Shown: positions 37,835 to 47,339, numbered from the stretch's first letter. The stretch is DNA of 64,000 bases from Falsiruegeria mediterranea M17 (GCF_900302455.1 NZ_ONZG01000002.1:248001-312000), one strand, 5' to 3'. Numbers and translations: made by a program. The notes: a model not told the origin generated them from the sequence alone.

Positions 37835-38467
37835 ATGGACACCACATTTATCGTCACCTTTTTCGGCGCCTTGTTCGCGATCATGAACCCGATCAGCAAT
37901 CTGCCCATTTTTCTGAGCGTCACCGCAGAGGCATCTGTAGCGGATCAACGCAAGATTGCGATCAAGACAGCCTTCTACTGCCTGATCCTGGGGGGGTGTT
38001 TTGCAGTCGCAGGCAGCCAAGTGCTGCACCTTTTTGGTATCAGCGTCGACGACTTTCGTGTGGCCGGGGGATTGGTTGTCCTGCTTCTGGCGCTGAACAT
38101 GCTGAGCGGGAACGAAAGCAGCGCCCATCACGGCACCGAAAGCGAAAAGGCGAACTACCCTGCCCCGGAAACCGTTGCCTTTTATCCCCTGACCTTTCCC
38201 ATACTTGTCGGTCCCGGAACCATCACGACGCTGATCGTCTATTCACACCAGGTGACGGACACCGCCCATGCGATCGCTTATGCAGGTGTCTTTGCAGGCA
38301 TGGTGGCGTTGCTGGCGCTGACCTTTTGGAACGCACCACTGCTGGCCAAGCACCTTTCTGGCACGGCCCGCGTGATCATGAGCCGCCTGATGGGCATGAT
38401 CCTGGCCGCCATTGCAATCGGAATGATCAGTCAGGGATTGAAGTCCCTGTTGCCGGGCCTGGCTTGA
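37835..38467 (+). CDS. MarC family integral membrane protein
   Basis: A 210-residue inner-membrane protein of the MarC/UPF0056 family with six predicted membrane helices. The typical features are FFGALFAIMNPISNLPIFLS, VAFYPLTFPILVGPGTITTLI, and the final helix SRLMGMILAAIAIGMISQGL. Despite its name, MarC has no proven role in antibiotic resistance, and its substrate is not known. It is divergent from the DUF6446 gene and convergent with the FkbM gene. It stands alone on the plus strand between minus-strand genes. Confidence 0.93.
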   Translation: MDTTFIVTFFGALFAIMNPISNLPIFLSVTAEASVADQRKIAIKTAFYCLILGGCFAVAGSQVLHLFGISVDDFRVAGGLVVLLLALNMLSGNESSAHHGTESEKANYPAPETVAFYPLTFPILVGPGTITTLIVYSHQVTDTAHAIAYAGVFAGMVALLALTFWNAPLLAKHLSGTARVIMSRLMGMILAAIAIGMISQGLKSLLPGLA

Positions 38468-38497
38468 CGCCTGCCGGACCAAAGGTTCGGACCTCGT

Positions 38498-39184
38498 TCA
38501 AATCCAGTCCAGGTTCACTTTGCTGGTGGAGTATTTCTCGGCCACCCGGGACTTGAGCGCGCGGAACCGCGGACGCAGATTTGGAAATTTGCGTTCGTGG
38601 GTTTCAACCAGAGTAACCCGGATCGGATCAAACAAAGCGCGCTGGTCCATCACTTCGATGATGTCCAATTCGGCACCTTCAATGTCCATCTTGAGCATAG
38701 CGATATCGCCATGCTCTTTGATCAGGCCATCAAGAAACGCAGGAAAATCAATCACCTCAACGTCGATCACTCCATCGGCTTCGGCACTCATGCCGCGGCC
38801 ACCCGGCAAGGTCGTACTCATCACCGAATTGCCTTTGGGATCATCGTCGAAACTGGCGGACCGCATCAGACCGATAGTCCCGGCCTCGATCCCAACTGCC
38901 TTGTTGTGCATGGTGACATTTGGCGTTTCGGCGAAACGGTTGTGCAGCATGGAAAAGGCATAGGGGTCCGGCTCGAAGCAATGCACCGTTGCGCCGGTCG
39001 CTGCGAGTTCTGCGGTCACATCGCCCACATTTGCACCGCAGTCGATAACTACATCCCCGGGGCGCAGCATGGCGGCCGCCCCCAACATGAACCCCTGACT
39101 ATGAGCATCTCGCACGTGCCGCTTCAGCTTGCGACGCAGTTTCCGCAGCTTTTCTTCATAGCCCTCCTGGGTTGCCTGATCCAT
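38498..39184 (-). CDS. FkbM family methyltransferase
   Basis: A 228-residue S-adenosylmethionine-dependent methyltransferase of the FkbM type. The SAM-binding motif I is VIDCGANVGDVTAELAATGA, with the acidic FEPDP loop next. The FkbM-type segment LKMDIEGAELDIIE is clear. The N terminus is a basic helix (EKLRKLRRKLKRHVRDAH) that could be a short coiled coil. FkbM enzymes often methylate sugars or lipids of surface glycans, and no glycan operon is adjacent here. ATG 39184 is chosen over longer frames since homology starts there. It lies 23 bp after glyQ on the same strand. Confidence 0.9.
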   Translation of the reverse strand: MDQATQEGYEEKLRKLRRKLKRHVRDAHSQGFMLGAAAMLRPGDVVIDCGANVGDVTAELAATGATVHCFEPDPYAFSMLHNRFAETPNVTMHNKAVGIEAGTIGLMRSASFDDDPKGNSVMSTTLPGGRGMSAEADGVIDVEVIDFPAFLDGLIKEHGDIAMLKMDIEGAELDIIEVMDQRALFDPIRVTLVETHERKFPNLRPRFRALKSRVAEKYSTSKVNLDWI

Positions 39185-39207
39185 TCCGTCGCCCCTGCCT
39201 CTTGCCT

Positions 39208-40140
39208 TTAGGCGGCAGCATAGCCTCCAGCTTCGGTTTGGACAAACGCATCTGCGCATTGCTTGGCCAGCGCCCGGACGCGTCCAATATAGGCCTGACG
39301 CTCGGTGACAGAGATCACGCCGCGCGCGTCCAGCAGGTTGAAGATGTGGCTGGCCTTGATGCACTGATCATATGCGGGATGCGCCATCACGATGCGCTTG
39401 CCGGTCTTGGGATCGTCTTGCTCTTGCGCCAGGATCGCGGCACATTCGACCTCGGCCTCTTCAAAGTGACGCAGCAGTACTTCGGTGTTTGCCACATCAA
39501 AGTTCCAGCGGGCGTATTCCTCTTCGGTCTGTTTGAAGATGTCGCCATAGGTCAGCGGGCTGGGGGATTGCGGGTCGTTGAACGGCATGTCCATGACATG
39601 GTCGATGCCCAGGACATACATCGCCAGACGCTCCAGGCCATAGGTCAACTCGCCGGATACAGGCGTGCAATCGTGGCCGCCCACCTGCTGGAAATAGGTG
39701 AACTGGCTGACTTCCATCCCGTCGCACCAGACCTCCCAACCCAAACCCCAGGCGCCCAGTGTCGGGCTTTCCCAGTCATCCTCGACAAAACGGATGTCGT
39801 GCAGGTTCATGTCGATCCCGATCGCCTGAAGCGAACCCAGATAAAGCTCTTGCAGATCCGGCGGGCTGGGTTTGATCAGAACCTGGTACTGATAGTAGTG
39901 CTGCAACCGGTTGGGGTTTTCGCCGTAACGACCATCAGTCGGGCGGCGCGAGGGCTGCACATAAGCCGCTGCCCAGGCCTTTGACCCAAGCGCGCGCAGC
40001 GTTGTCGCGGGGTGGAAGGTACCGGCGCCCACTTCCATGTCATAAGGCTGCAGGATCGCGCACCCTTTTGAGGCCCAGTAGGTCTGGAGCCGCAGGATGA
40101 TCTCCTGGAACGAACGCGGGGCGTTGGTCTGATCGGTCAT
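39208..40140 (-). CDS. glyQ: Glycine--tRNA ligase alpha subunit
   Basis: The 310-residue catalytic alpha chain of glycyl-tRNA synthetase, a class II synthetase that activates glycine with ATP. The sequence opens with [35 protein letters not shown], the signature of GlyQ (only part quoted here is needed: [14 protein letters not shown]). It continues with [20 protein letters not shown] and [12 protein letters not shown]. The length is normal. It is the first gene of a minus-strand series that continues with the FkbM gene. Its beta partner glyS lies about 3.2 kb downstream. Confidence 0.98.
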   Translation of the reverse strand: MTDQTNAPRSFQEIILRLQTYWASKGCAILQPYDMEVGAGTFHPATTLRALGSKAWAAAYVQPSRRPTDGRYGENPNRLQHYYQYQVLIKPSPPDLQELYLGSLQAIGIDMNLHDIRFVEDDWESPTLGAWGLGWEVWCDGMEVSQFTYFQQVGGHDCTPVSGELTYGLERLAMYVLGIDHVMDMPFNDPQSPSPLTYGDIFKQTEEEYARWNFDVANTEVLLRHFEEAEVECAAILAQEQDDPKTGKRIVMAHPAYDQCIKASHIFNLLDARGVISVTERQAYIGRVRALAKQCADAFVQTEAGGYAAA

Positions 40141-40366
40141 GGCATTCCCTTCCAGCGCGCGTGCAAGCGCATGGGGTTTTCAACTTGGCTCTTTCCTATG
40201 CCGCCCACCCCAAAGGGTCAACGCCACTTGTGCCAGCCGCATTCGCTTTGCCCTGTCGTGTTATCGACACACCTTTGTCATCACCCCTGCGGGGGCATGG
40301 CGTTTGCACTGAATTCCTGATTATGCTGCCTCCAGAATACCGATTTCAAAGGCAAGAGACCCGACA

Positions 40367-42112
40367 ATGATAAGAGTCTTCACCGCGTTCATTTTCGCGA
40401 TCCTATTTTCCCTGAACCCCGCCCACGCACAGCAAGCCGGAGGCGACGTGGTCTGGGTCCAGATCGAAGCGCATCCCAGCCTGCGCGTGGCTCAGCAACG
40501 GGCGCAGATCTATGCGGACGCCCTGCCGGATGTGAACGGGTTTTCCCTGGGCGGCAACTGGTATGGAATTGTCCTTGGCCCGTACGCACCCGAAGATGCC
40601 GAGCGTGTCTTGCGCGTCTATCGCAACGAACGTCAGATCCCGCGGGACAGTTTTGTGACACAATCCAACGCCCTCGGTCAGCAATACTGGCCCGTGGGTG
40701 CCAACATCCTTGACCGGGGCGTGGTCGCGGCGCCGGTTCTGGGCAATGACCGGCCCCAGGTCGCCGAACCCGTGGTGCAACCTGAACCGGCGGATGAAAC
40801 CCCTGCCGAGGCGCGCCGCAGCGAGCGCCTTTTGTCAGCGCAGGAACGCAAGGACCTGCAGATCGCACTGCAGGCGGCGGGTTTCTACAGCGCCGCTATC
40901 GACGGGGCCTTCGGCGCGGGCACGCGTCGGTCGATGGGCGAATGGCAGCTGTTCAACGGGTTCGAGCAGACCGGCACCCTGACAACCAAGCAGCGCAAGG
41001 CGCTGATGGATCAATACAACGAGCCTCTGATCAGCACGGGAATGCGCGCTCATAGTGACCGCTCGGCCGGCATCGACATGGATCTGCCGCTGGATGTGGT
41101 CCGCTTTTCGCGATACGAGCCGCCGTTTGTGCATTTCGACAGCGCGACCGATCTGGGCGCGCGGGTTCTGCTGATCAGCCAGCCCGGCGATCAGGCAACG
41201 CTCTTTGGCCTCTATGACATCATGCAAACACTCGAGATCGTGCCCCTGGAAGGACCACGCGAGCGCAAGAAAGATCGCTTTACACTTGAGGGCCGTGGAA
41301 ACGGCATCGTTTCCTACACCGAGGCGGCGCTTAAGAATGGCGAGGTCAAAGGCTTCACCCTGATCTGGCCCGAAGGGGACGACGCGCGGCGCGCCCGTGT
41401 CCTGGCTGCGATGAAAGCAAGCTTTGCGCGCACCGATGGCGTATTGGATCCTGGCGCAGGTGGCGATGCGGCACAGTCCATCGACCTGATCTCGGGCCTG
41501 CAGGTCCGCCGCCCCCGCGTCTCACGCTCCGGTTTCTTTGTGGATGGCAAGGGCACCGTGGTGACCGTTTCGGAGGCCGTCGACGGTTGCACGCGGATCA
41601 CCCTGGACAATGATTATACCGCCGATCTGATCAGTTCGGATGCTGGCTTGGGCGTTGCAGTGCTGCGGCCCCAACAGTCCCTGGCACCGATGGAGGTGGC
41701 CCAACTCAGCGTCGAACCGCTGCGCCTTCAATCAGACGTGACCGTAGCTGGCTACAGCTTCGAGGGTGTTTTGGGCGCCCCGACCCTGACCTTTGGCAAG
41801 CTGTCGGACGTCAAGGGGCTGCGGGGAGAGACCGAGCTGTCCCGGTTGGAACTATCGGCGCAATCCGGTGACGCCGGTGGCCCGGTGTTTGATCCGGCTG
41901 GTTCGGTTGTGGGCATGCTGTTGCCAGCGGCCCAATCGGGTCAGCAACTGCCCCGAGGCGTCAGCTTTGCCGCCGATGCCCAGGCCCTGCGTGACGTCCT
42001 GCAAGCCGCCGGTCTGCGTGTCGCAGATGCCGATGGTGCACAGGGCGTATCGCCGAATGAGCTGTCACGCCGCGCCAATGGCATGACCGTTCTGGTAAGC
42101 TGCTGGAACTGA
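40367..42112 (+). CDS. Exported SPOR/peptidoglycan-binding protein with inactive trypsin-like domain
   Basis: A 581-residue exported protein. Signal peptide residues 1-21 end at AHA. A SPOR-like region follows (about 27-100), then a peptidoglycan-binding domain (about 158-215; IALQAAGFYSAAIDGAFGAG) and a C-terminal trypsin-like fold (about 385-560). The three catalytic positions appear lost. The His site reads V-V-T-V-S-E403, the Asp site reads SSDAGLGVAVLR with Gly in the DxAxL frame, and the Ser site reads S-G-D-A503-G-G-P. It probably binds the cell wall and acts as a scaffold or inhibitor rather than a protease. It stands alone between glyQ and the AruI-like gene. Confidence 0.82.
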   Translation: MIRVFTAFIFAILFSLNPAHAQQAGGDVVWVQIEAHPSLRVAQQRAQIYADALPDVNGFSLGGNWYGIVLGPYAPEDAERVLRVYRNERQIPRDSFVTQSNALGQQYWPVGANILDRGVVAAPVLGNDRPQVAEPVVQPEPADETPAEARRSERLLSAQERKDLQIALQAAGFYSAAIDGAFGAGTRRSMGEWQLFNGFEQTGTLTTKQRKALMDQYNEPLISTGMRAHSDRSAGIDMDLPLDVVRFSRYEPPFVHFDSATDLGARVLLISQPGDQATLFGLYDIMQTLEIVPLEGPRERKKDRFTLEGRGNGIVSYTEAALKNGEVKGFTLIWPEGDDARRARVLAAMKASFARTDGVLDPGAGGDAAQSIDLISGLQVRRPRVSRSGFFVDGKGTVVTVSEAVDGCTRITLDNDYTADLISSDAGLGVAVLRPQQSLAPMEVAQLSVEPLRLQSDVTVAGYSFEGVLGAPTLTFGKLSDVKGLRGETELSRLELSAQSGDAGGPVFDPAGSVVGMLLPAAQSGQQLPRGVSFAADAQALRDVLQAAGLRVADADGAQGVSPNELSRRANGMTVLVSCWN

Positions 42113-42138
42113 ACGGACGGGGTGCGGGAGCCTGCAAG

Positions 42139-42194
42139 CGCTCCCGCCAATCGTCGATGATCCTGGCGGAACATCTCCTCTTGTTGGGCGTGGC
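42139..42194 (-). repeat. Interspersed structured repeat, copy E (degenerate)
   Basis: Read on the minus strand, GCCCAACAAGAGGAG is followed by ATGTTCC-GCCA-GGATCAT, then CGACGATTGGCGGGAGCG, the same order as copies A-D. A hairpin GCGGGAGC (42124-42131) / GCTCCCGC (42140-42147) overlaps its edge. It lies between two convergent genes. Confidence 0.65.
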
Positions 42195-42205
42195 ACCGGG
42201 AGCGG

Positions 42206-43780
42206 TTACAGGATGTCCGGTGTCAGATAGATCAACGTCGGCCCATCGGCTGTGAACGCCGCCTGAACCGCCGCCTGCATCTCGGCAAGATCCTTGGGCG
42301 CTGCGGAATGCGCGCCAAAGGCCTCGGCCAGTTTGCAGAAATCCGGATTGCGCGCGATCACCGCATTTGGCGCAATCTGGGCCCGCGTCATACTGTCTTC
42401 GATCTCTTTGAGCTTGCCGTTGTCCCACAAGATGATTGGCAGCGGCAGGCCCAGCTCCACCGCAACGCCCAACTCGGGCAACGTGTAATGGAGGCCATAG
42501 TCCCCGATGATCACCGCCGTCGGTTGCCCGCGCCGCGCCACGGCCCCGCCAATGCCCGCTGGCAGGGCATAGCCCAGGGTGCCGAAACCATACGGGTGAT
42601 GCCAATGATAGGGGCGATGCATTTCCCAGACCTCTTTCGCCACATAGGCAAATTGGGTCATGTCGGAAAAGATCATCGTGTCCGTTGGCATCGCATCACG
42701 CAGCGCATCTGCCACCGGGATGATGCCGGGACGCTCGGCTTCTGTTTCGGCGTGCCACCGCGTGCGGGTTGCGGAGACTTCTTCGGCGCTCCAACCCGTT
42801 TTGGGTGTTGCCGCCTCGGTTGCCTCCCACAGGGCATAGGCAAAACTTTCCGCGTCCATCTGAAGCTTGATGGCTGCGCGCTGAGGATCGGCCAGAACGC
42901 TGGGGTCGATGTCGACCCGAACCAGGTTCGCGGTATGTCCCAAATCCGCGCGCCACAGATCGACCTCGGCCAGTTCAGTCCCAATGGCCACAACAAGATC
43001 AGCAGAGGCAATCACATCCGCACTGCCGGGACGCGCAAGCCCTGCCCCGTAATCCAGCGCATAGCCCGCCCCCACCATACCGCGCCCGGCATAGGTGGTC
43101 AGACAAGCCGCCCCGATCTGCGTCAGAACTTGCCGCCAGAGGTTGGATTTGGCACCGCCGCCCAGAATGAACAGTGGCCGCTGCGCAATGTTCAGCAGAG
43201 ACAGCACCGACCCGATATCCGGCTCTTTGGCCTTGAGTGTCAGGGCCGACTGGTTCGGGAACGGCGCAGGCTCGGCGTCAGCTTCAAGCTGTGCAATCGG
43301 CACCTGTATGTGCTTGGGTCGCGGGCGCTGTGTTTCGAATTCTTCAAACGCGCGTTCGATCAGGCCATAAGCCGCCTGCGCGGTATGAGCCGTATGAGAC
43401 CAATCACAGACGGTCGCCGCCGCGCCCTCCTGGTCCTTCATTTGGTGTAGCTGGCCCTTACGGGCCGCCGTTTCATCCAGGCAGGACGACAACACGAGCA
43501 TCGACACGGAATCCGAGTATGCCTGCCCCATCGGCGTCATGATGTTGCACAACCCCGGTCCGGTGATGACATAGGCCACACCAGGCTTGCCACTGGCCCG
43601 GGCATAGCCATCAGCCATGAACCCTGCCCCCTGCTCGTGGCGCGCCAGAACATGGGTGATCCCGGCCTCTTCGATGCCGCGATACATCTCCTGGTTATGC
43701 ACTCCCGGGATACCAAAGATCACGTCCACGCCGCGGTCTTTCAACATGTGGGAAATCTGCGCACCCAACGGTCTTTTCAT
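42206..43780 (-). CDS. ThDP-dependent enzyme, AruI-like (5-guanidino-2-oxopentanoate decarboxylase type)
   Basis: A 524-residue enzyme of the acetolactate-synthase superfamily. The catalytic Glu lies in ARHEQGAGFMADGYAR. The N terminus (LGAQISHMLKDRGVDVIFGIPGVH) strongly resembles AruI, which decarboxylates 2-ketoarginine in the arginine transaminase pathway. The second ThDP motif is unusual: GDYGLHYT replaces GDG, and the paired Asn reads WDN. Substrate specificity is therefore uncertain, and no aruH partner is adjacent. ATG 43780 has GGAG at 6 bp spacing and lies one codon after the alternative 43783. It overlaps trkH at TGATG, suggesting co-transcription. Confidence 0.82.
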   Translation of the reverse strand: MKRPLGAQISHMLKDRGVDVIFGIPGVHNQEMYRGIEEAGITHVLARHEQGAGFMADGYARASGKPGVAYVITGPGLCNIMTPMGQAYSDSVSMLVLSSCLDETAARKGQLHQMKDQEGAAATVCDWSHTAHTAQAAYGLIERAFEEFETQRPRPKHIQVPIAQLEADAEPAPFPNQSALTLKAKEPDIGSVLSLLNIAQRPLFILGGGAKSNLWRQVLTQIGAACLTTYAGRGMVGAGYALDYGAGLARPGSADVIASADLVVAIGTELAEVDLWRADLGHTANLVRVDIDPSVLADPQRAAIKLQMDAESFAYALWEATEAATPKTGWSAEEVSATRTRWHAETEAERPGIIPVADALRDAMPTDTMIFSDMTQFAYVAKEVWEMHRPYHWHHPYGFGTLGYALPAGIGGAVARRGQPTAVIIGDYGLHYTLPELGVAVELGLPLPIILWDNGKLKEIEDSMTRAQIAPNAVIARNPDFCKLAEAFGAHSAAPKDLAEMQAAVQAAFTADGPTLIYLTPDIL

Positions 43781-45255
43781 CATGCTCTCCAAAATTGCAC
43801 GGTGAGGATGGCGTATACCGCCAACAGTTCCAGCCGCCCGATCAGCATCGCGGCGACCAATATCCATTTCGACGTGTCGTTGAGACCACCGAAATTACCG
43901 GCCGGACCAATCTCTTGCCCCAGTCCAGGTCCAATGTTGGCCAAGGCCGCCGCCGCGCCCGAGACAGATGTTGTCAGGTCCAAGCCCGTCAGCCCCAGCA
44001 TCCAGGCCACCGCCCCCATCGTGACGATGAAAAAGACAAAGAAGCTCATCACCGAACTCAGAACATCCGGCCCCACAGGGCGCCCGGCATAGCGGGGGGT
44101 GAATATCCCATGCGGTGAGCGGATGCGCTGCAACTGCGCCTTGATCGACGCAAAAAGCAGCTGGTATCGGAATATCTTGATCGAGCAGGCGGTTGAGCCC
44201 GCACAGCCCCCGATCAGCCCAACAAAGAACAACAGCGTCACCGGAAACCCGCCCCAGGTCATGTAGTCCTCGCTGGCGTAACCTGTACCAGTCATCAGCG
44301 AGACAGTGTTGAACAACGTCTTGCGCACGGCTGGTTCGCCGGTGGCGCCGGTATAAGCCAAGTTCCAAACGGTCAGGACCAGCACCAGAACCAGCGCCGT
44401 GGCCAGGAAGGCGCGGATCTGGGTATCCTCGAACAGCGGGCGTGCGCTCCCGGCGGTGATCTGCACAAACCGCACAAAGGGCAGAGCCGCCAGCAACATG
44501 AAGATCACGGCTACATATTCTGAAGCACCCGAAAATGCCCCGAAAGAGGCGTCATAATTGGCAAATCCGCCCGTCGCCACGGTGGTCATCGCATGGACCG
44601 AGGCGTCAAAGGCGCTCATTCCCGCTGCCGCATAGGCCAGCGCGCAGGTCATCGTCAACGTGATGTAGATCACCGAAATCCGCGACGAAATCTCGGTCGC
44701 GCGCGGCAGGATCTTGCCAAAGGTGTCAAACCCTTCCGAGCGGAAGATCTGCATACCGCCAACGCGCAGCTCGGGCAGGAAAACCATCGCCACAACGATG
44801 ATGCCGATCCCGCCCAGCCATTGCAGCAACCCACGCCACAGCAGCAGCCCGCGTGGCAATTGGTCCAGGCCAGAAATGACGGTCGATCCTGTCGTCGTCA
44901 GGCCCGACATCGATTCGAAAAAGGCGTCGACAAACCGCAGCTCGGTCTCACCGAACATGAACGGCAGCGCGCCAAAAATCGGCAGCGCCACCCAAACCCC
45001 GGTGGTGAGCAGGAAGGTCTGCTGAATGGTCAGCCCCTCGCGCAAACCGTTCGAGCAGCTGAGCGCGATCAAACCGCCCACAAGGACGGTGATCACACTG
45101 CTTTGCAGAAATACGTGCCACTCGCCCCGCCCTTCGACGAGGTCGGCCAGCATCGGCAGCATCATGGTCGCACCCAGAATGGCAACCAAGAGTCCGATCA
45201 CATATCCAACGGGGCGCATATCCAACATGACGCGCAGGGTTGGCTTGCGCGCCAT
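43780..45255 (-). CDS. trkH: TrkH family potassium uptake protein
   Basis: A 491-residue inner-membrane potassium channel-like subunit of the Trk system. The selectivity loops of the fourfold MPM repeats are visible (GLTTTGSTVISGLDQLP, TVATGGFANYDAS, MTGTGYASEDY and ALANIGPGLGQEIG). About twelve membrane helices are expected. TrkH needs the regulatory TrkA protein, which is not encoded in this window. Its stop overlaps the AruI-like gene start, so the pair forms one transcript. The functional reason for coupling potassium uptake with a ThDP enzyme is unclear. Confidence 0.94.
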   Translation of the reverse strand: MARKPTLRVMLDMRPVGYVIGLLVAILGATMMLPMLADLVEGRGEWHVFLQSSVITVLVGGLIALSCSNGLREGLTIQQTFLLTTGVWVALPIFGALPFMFGETELRFVDAFFESMSGLTTTGSTVISGLDQLPRGLLLWRGLLQWLGGIGIIVVAMVFLPELRVGGMQIFRSEGFDTFGKILPRATEISSRISVIYITLTMTCALAYAAAGMSAFDASVHAMTTVATGGFANYDASFGAFSGASEYVAVIFMLLAALPFVRFVQITAGSARPLFEDTQIRAFLATALVLVLVLTVWNLAYTGATGEPAVRKTLFNTVSLMTGTGYASEDYMTWGGFPVTLLFFVGLIGGCAGSTACSIKIFRYQLLFASIKAQLQRIRSPHGIFTPRYAGRPVGPDVLSSVMSFFVFFIVTMGAVAWMLGLTGLDLTTSVSGAAAALANIGPGLGQEIGPAGNFGGLNDTSKWILVAAMLIGRLELLAVYAILTVQFWRA

Positions 45256-45280
45256 GGACTGTCAAGCCGAAGGCGACGCC

Positions 45281-45775
45281 TTAGTCGTCAGATTGCGACT
45301 TGGCCTGCGGCATGCTGGGCGGGCGTGACGGGGCACGGCGCGCGCGCGTCGAGGTGGTGGATGCTGTCTCAACCGTCTTTACGGCCGGTGTCGCGGCTTT
45401 CGCTACGGTGGCCGGGGCCGTGGGCTTCGTGGGTTTGGTGGTCGCTTTGATCGTGGCCGTTTTGGCCACCGGCGCGGCCTTGGCCGGTTTGGCCGTCGCC
45501 GCGTTTGTGCGTTCAGCCGGTTTACGTTTGGGTGCGGCAGCCTTCGCCGGAGTTGGCTTGGGGGCCTGAACCTTGGCTGCCGTGCGCGCCGCCGCAGGTT
45601 TCGCAGCCGGTTTTGCTTGTGGCACCGGGGTCTGCGAGGCCGGAACGGTTGACACAGGCGTCAGCGTTGCCAGGCGTGACATCGCCTGAAACAGCTCGAT
45701 CTGTTTGGTCAGGGCATAGCCTGCCATGCGGATGGCTGCCGTTTGTGCATGAATTGGATAGAGAAATGGGGTCAT
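45281..45775 (-). CDS. Ala/Lys/Pro-rich basic protein
   Basis: A 164-residue protein that I do not recognise as a named family. Residues 1-40 form an amphipathic segment (IRMAGYALTKQIELFQAMSRL), rather like the start of phasins. The rest is low-complexity Ala/Lys/Pro/Thr with repeated KPA and AKA units (such as PAKAAAPKRKPAER), resembling histone-H1-like or AlgP-type tails. It could bind DNA, RNA or storage granules, but the sequence does not decide. ATG 45775 gives the hydrophobic start, with no strong ribosome binding site. It lies just upstream of trkH on the same strand. Confidence 0.68.
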   Translation of the reverse strand: MTPFLYPIHAQTAAIRMAGYALTKQIELFQAMSRLATLTPVSTVPASQTPVPQAKPAAKPAAARTAAKVQAPKPTPAKAAAPKRKPAERTNAATAKPAKAAPVAKTATIKATTKPTKPTAPATVAKAATPAVKTVETASTTSTRARRAPSRPPSMPQAKSQSDD

Positions 45776-46235
45776 GTTCGGGGGTCCCAAGTCAGAATGA
45801 AAAGATCAACGAAAGCAGTCGCCAACGGCGCACCCTGCCCTGCAAGGGGATCAAGATAGGTCTTGTTTGGGTCTCGCATGACGGCCCCGTTCATCTGACC
45901 GCAAGGAGCGTGTTCCCCGCGCAGGTGATGCTTTCAGTCTCAATATAAGAGGTCTTTTCGCGTTTGCAGCAAAATTTATGCCGCAACTGCAAAATAGCGG
46001 CAGATTTCTGCTTGAGCTCCCGTTTTTTGGGCAAATGTCCGAGCATACGGATCGACCTCAGCCCATTGCCCCATGATCCGGAACCAGATGAGGGGTCAAA
46101 ACCGCCAGCCGCAAACGCAACTGCGCCGCGCATCAGCGCGGCGCCCGGCCCAACGGGAGTAGGTGTCCCGCAAGGGACATCGACGACGGGCGGGAGTGCC
46201 CCGCCTCCAATCAGACGATGGTTCGAGATTAGCCT
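45776..46235. other. 460-bp gap, repeat copy C and little else
   Basis: No credible gene is seen. Bases 45930-46020 are A/T-richer, with the motif GCAAAA occurring twice (TTGCAGCAAAATTTATGCCG and ACTGCAAAATAGCGG), and could hold a promoter. Bases 46120-46206 contain the repeat described separately. Confidence 0.5.
46123..46206 (+). repeat. Interspersed structured repeat, copy C
   Basis: It begins with a perfect hairpin GCGCCGCG-CATCAG-CGCGGCGC (46123-46144), continues with CCCGGCCCAACGGGAG, the stem GTGTCCC-GCAA-GGGACAT, and ends GACGGGCGGGAGTGCCCC. The order is that of copies A, B, D and E. It lies between the Ala/Lys/Pro-rich gene and folE2. Confidence 0.8.
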
Positions 46236-47339
46236 TCAGCCGACGTGGAACAGCGTGTTGAACAGTTTGGGGTCCAGACTGTCGGCCGCAAAGGTCGGCC
46301 CCTCGGTCAGAACCGACACCGCATCATGGCTGTGCAGGCTTTCTTGGTGGCTTGCGATGATCCGAAAATCGCCAACGTGATGGTCCGCCAGCAGCTCGGC
46401 ACAGAACGATCGCGCAGCGTCTTCGACAAAGATCGGGTTGGCCGCATTCAATTCGGCAAAGGCCTGCTCGTCTTCGCGCTTGACCATGACCTGCGTCTCG
46501 GTCGGCACTGCCCGGCGGCATAGCGCGATCAGGTCCTCGAACCACAAACAGTCAGCATCACAATCCACAACCACCGAAACCCGCGCGACCGAGCGTTGCG
46601 AGTGTGGCGTTGCCAGCTGGCCCCGACTCATTCGCGCATGCTCGCTCAGTTCCAGCGAACAGGGACACGTCGACGAGTAAACATAGTCCAGGTGCATGAT
46701 CTTCTGACGCACGCCGTTCTGTTCCACCAACTCCAGCGCGATGTCGTAGTATTGATATCCAGACAGGCCTGAGCGCAGGCTTTCAACCTTCACCGGATAG
46801 GAAAACCGCATCTGAATACGGGCATCAAAGCTTTCCAGATCGCTTTTGTAGTCATCCAGCGCCGCCTCGATCACCTCGAATGAAAACGTCCGTTCCGCGT
46901 GTTTGTAAAACGAGCGCATGATCCGGGACATGTTGATGCCCTTCTTCTCGGCCTCAAGGCTCACGGTGCCGGTGACCGAGGTTTCCAGGGTGAGATCCTC
47001 GCCTTCCTTGCGGTGAAACCGGATCGGCAGGCGAAAGTTGGAAATCCCCACATGCTGAATCTGCTGCTTAGCCCCACGGATCAGGCTCGAAGGGCCGTTT
47101 TGGAGGTCGGGCAGCGCGGCTTTGTAATCAGCGTCGACTGTGAAATCAGCCGGGTATTCCCGCGACAACGTCGGATAGTCCTCGGGCACCAGGCCAGGAA
47201 CCAGCCGGGCCACGCTGGGATCGAGCTGTGAAATTTCCGCCTCACTCGCAGTTTTCGCCCAGGCGCGCAAAACATCGAGCGCCGCAGCAGCGTCTTCGCG
47301 GTCAGGGGTCTCGTTCAGGTCACGAGTATGAAAGTTCAT
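46236..47339 (-). CDS. folE2: GTP cyclohydrolase FolE2 (type IB)
   Basis: A 367-residue GTP cyclohydrolase IB. It opens GTP to 7,8-dihydroneopterin triphosphate for folate and queuosine synthesis, feeding the FolB and FolP steps encoded elsewhere in this window. The catalytic cysteine lies in YSSTCPCSLELSEHARM. Other family segments are GISNFRLPIRF and VPTETQVMVKREDEQAFAE. ATG 47339 is preceded by AAGGA at about 9 bp and gives the normal N terminus, so the upstream-extended frame is rejected. FolE2 is often Zur-controlled, but I do not see a clear Zur box in the 213-bp upstream gap. Confidence 0.95.
   Translation of the reverse strand: MNFHTRDLNETPDREDAAAALDVLRAWAKTASEAEISQLDPSVARLVPGLVPEDYPTLSREYPADFTVDADYKAALPDLQNGPSSLIRGAKQQIQHVGISNFRLPIRFHRKEGEDLTLETSVTGTVSLEAEKKGINMSRIMRSFYKHAERTFSFEVIEAALDDYKSDLESFDARIQMRFSYPVKVESLRSGLSGYQYYDIALELVEQNGVRQKIMHLDYVYSSTCPCSLELSEHARMSRGQLATPHSQRSVARVSVVVDCDADCLWFEDLIALCRRAVPTETQVMVKREDEQAFAELNAANPIFVEDAARSFCAELLADHHVGDFRIIASHQESLHSHDAVSVLTEGPTFAADSLDPKLFNTLFHVG

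Noticed and set aside
35316-37886. 856-codon plus-strand open frame opposite glyS and gltS
   Set aside because: Both opposite-strand genes are clear family members. The frame's product is His/Gly/Arg-rich with no domain, typical of a GC-rich shadow.
40161-40370. 69-codon plus-strand frame between glyQ and the pseudo-protease gene
   Set aside because: No domain, no ribosome binding site, and it overlaps the well supported start at 40367.
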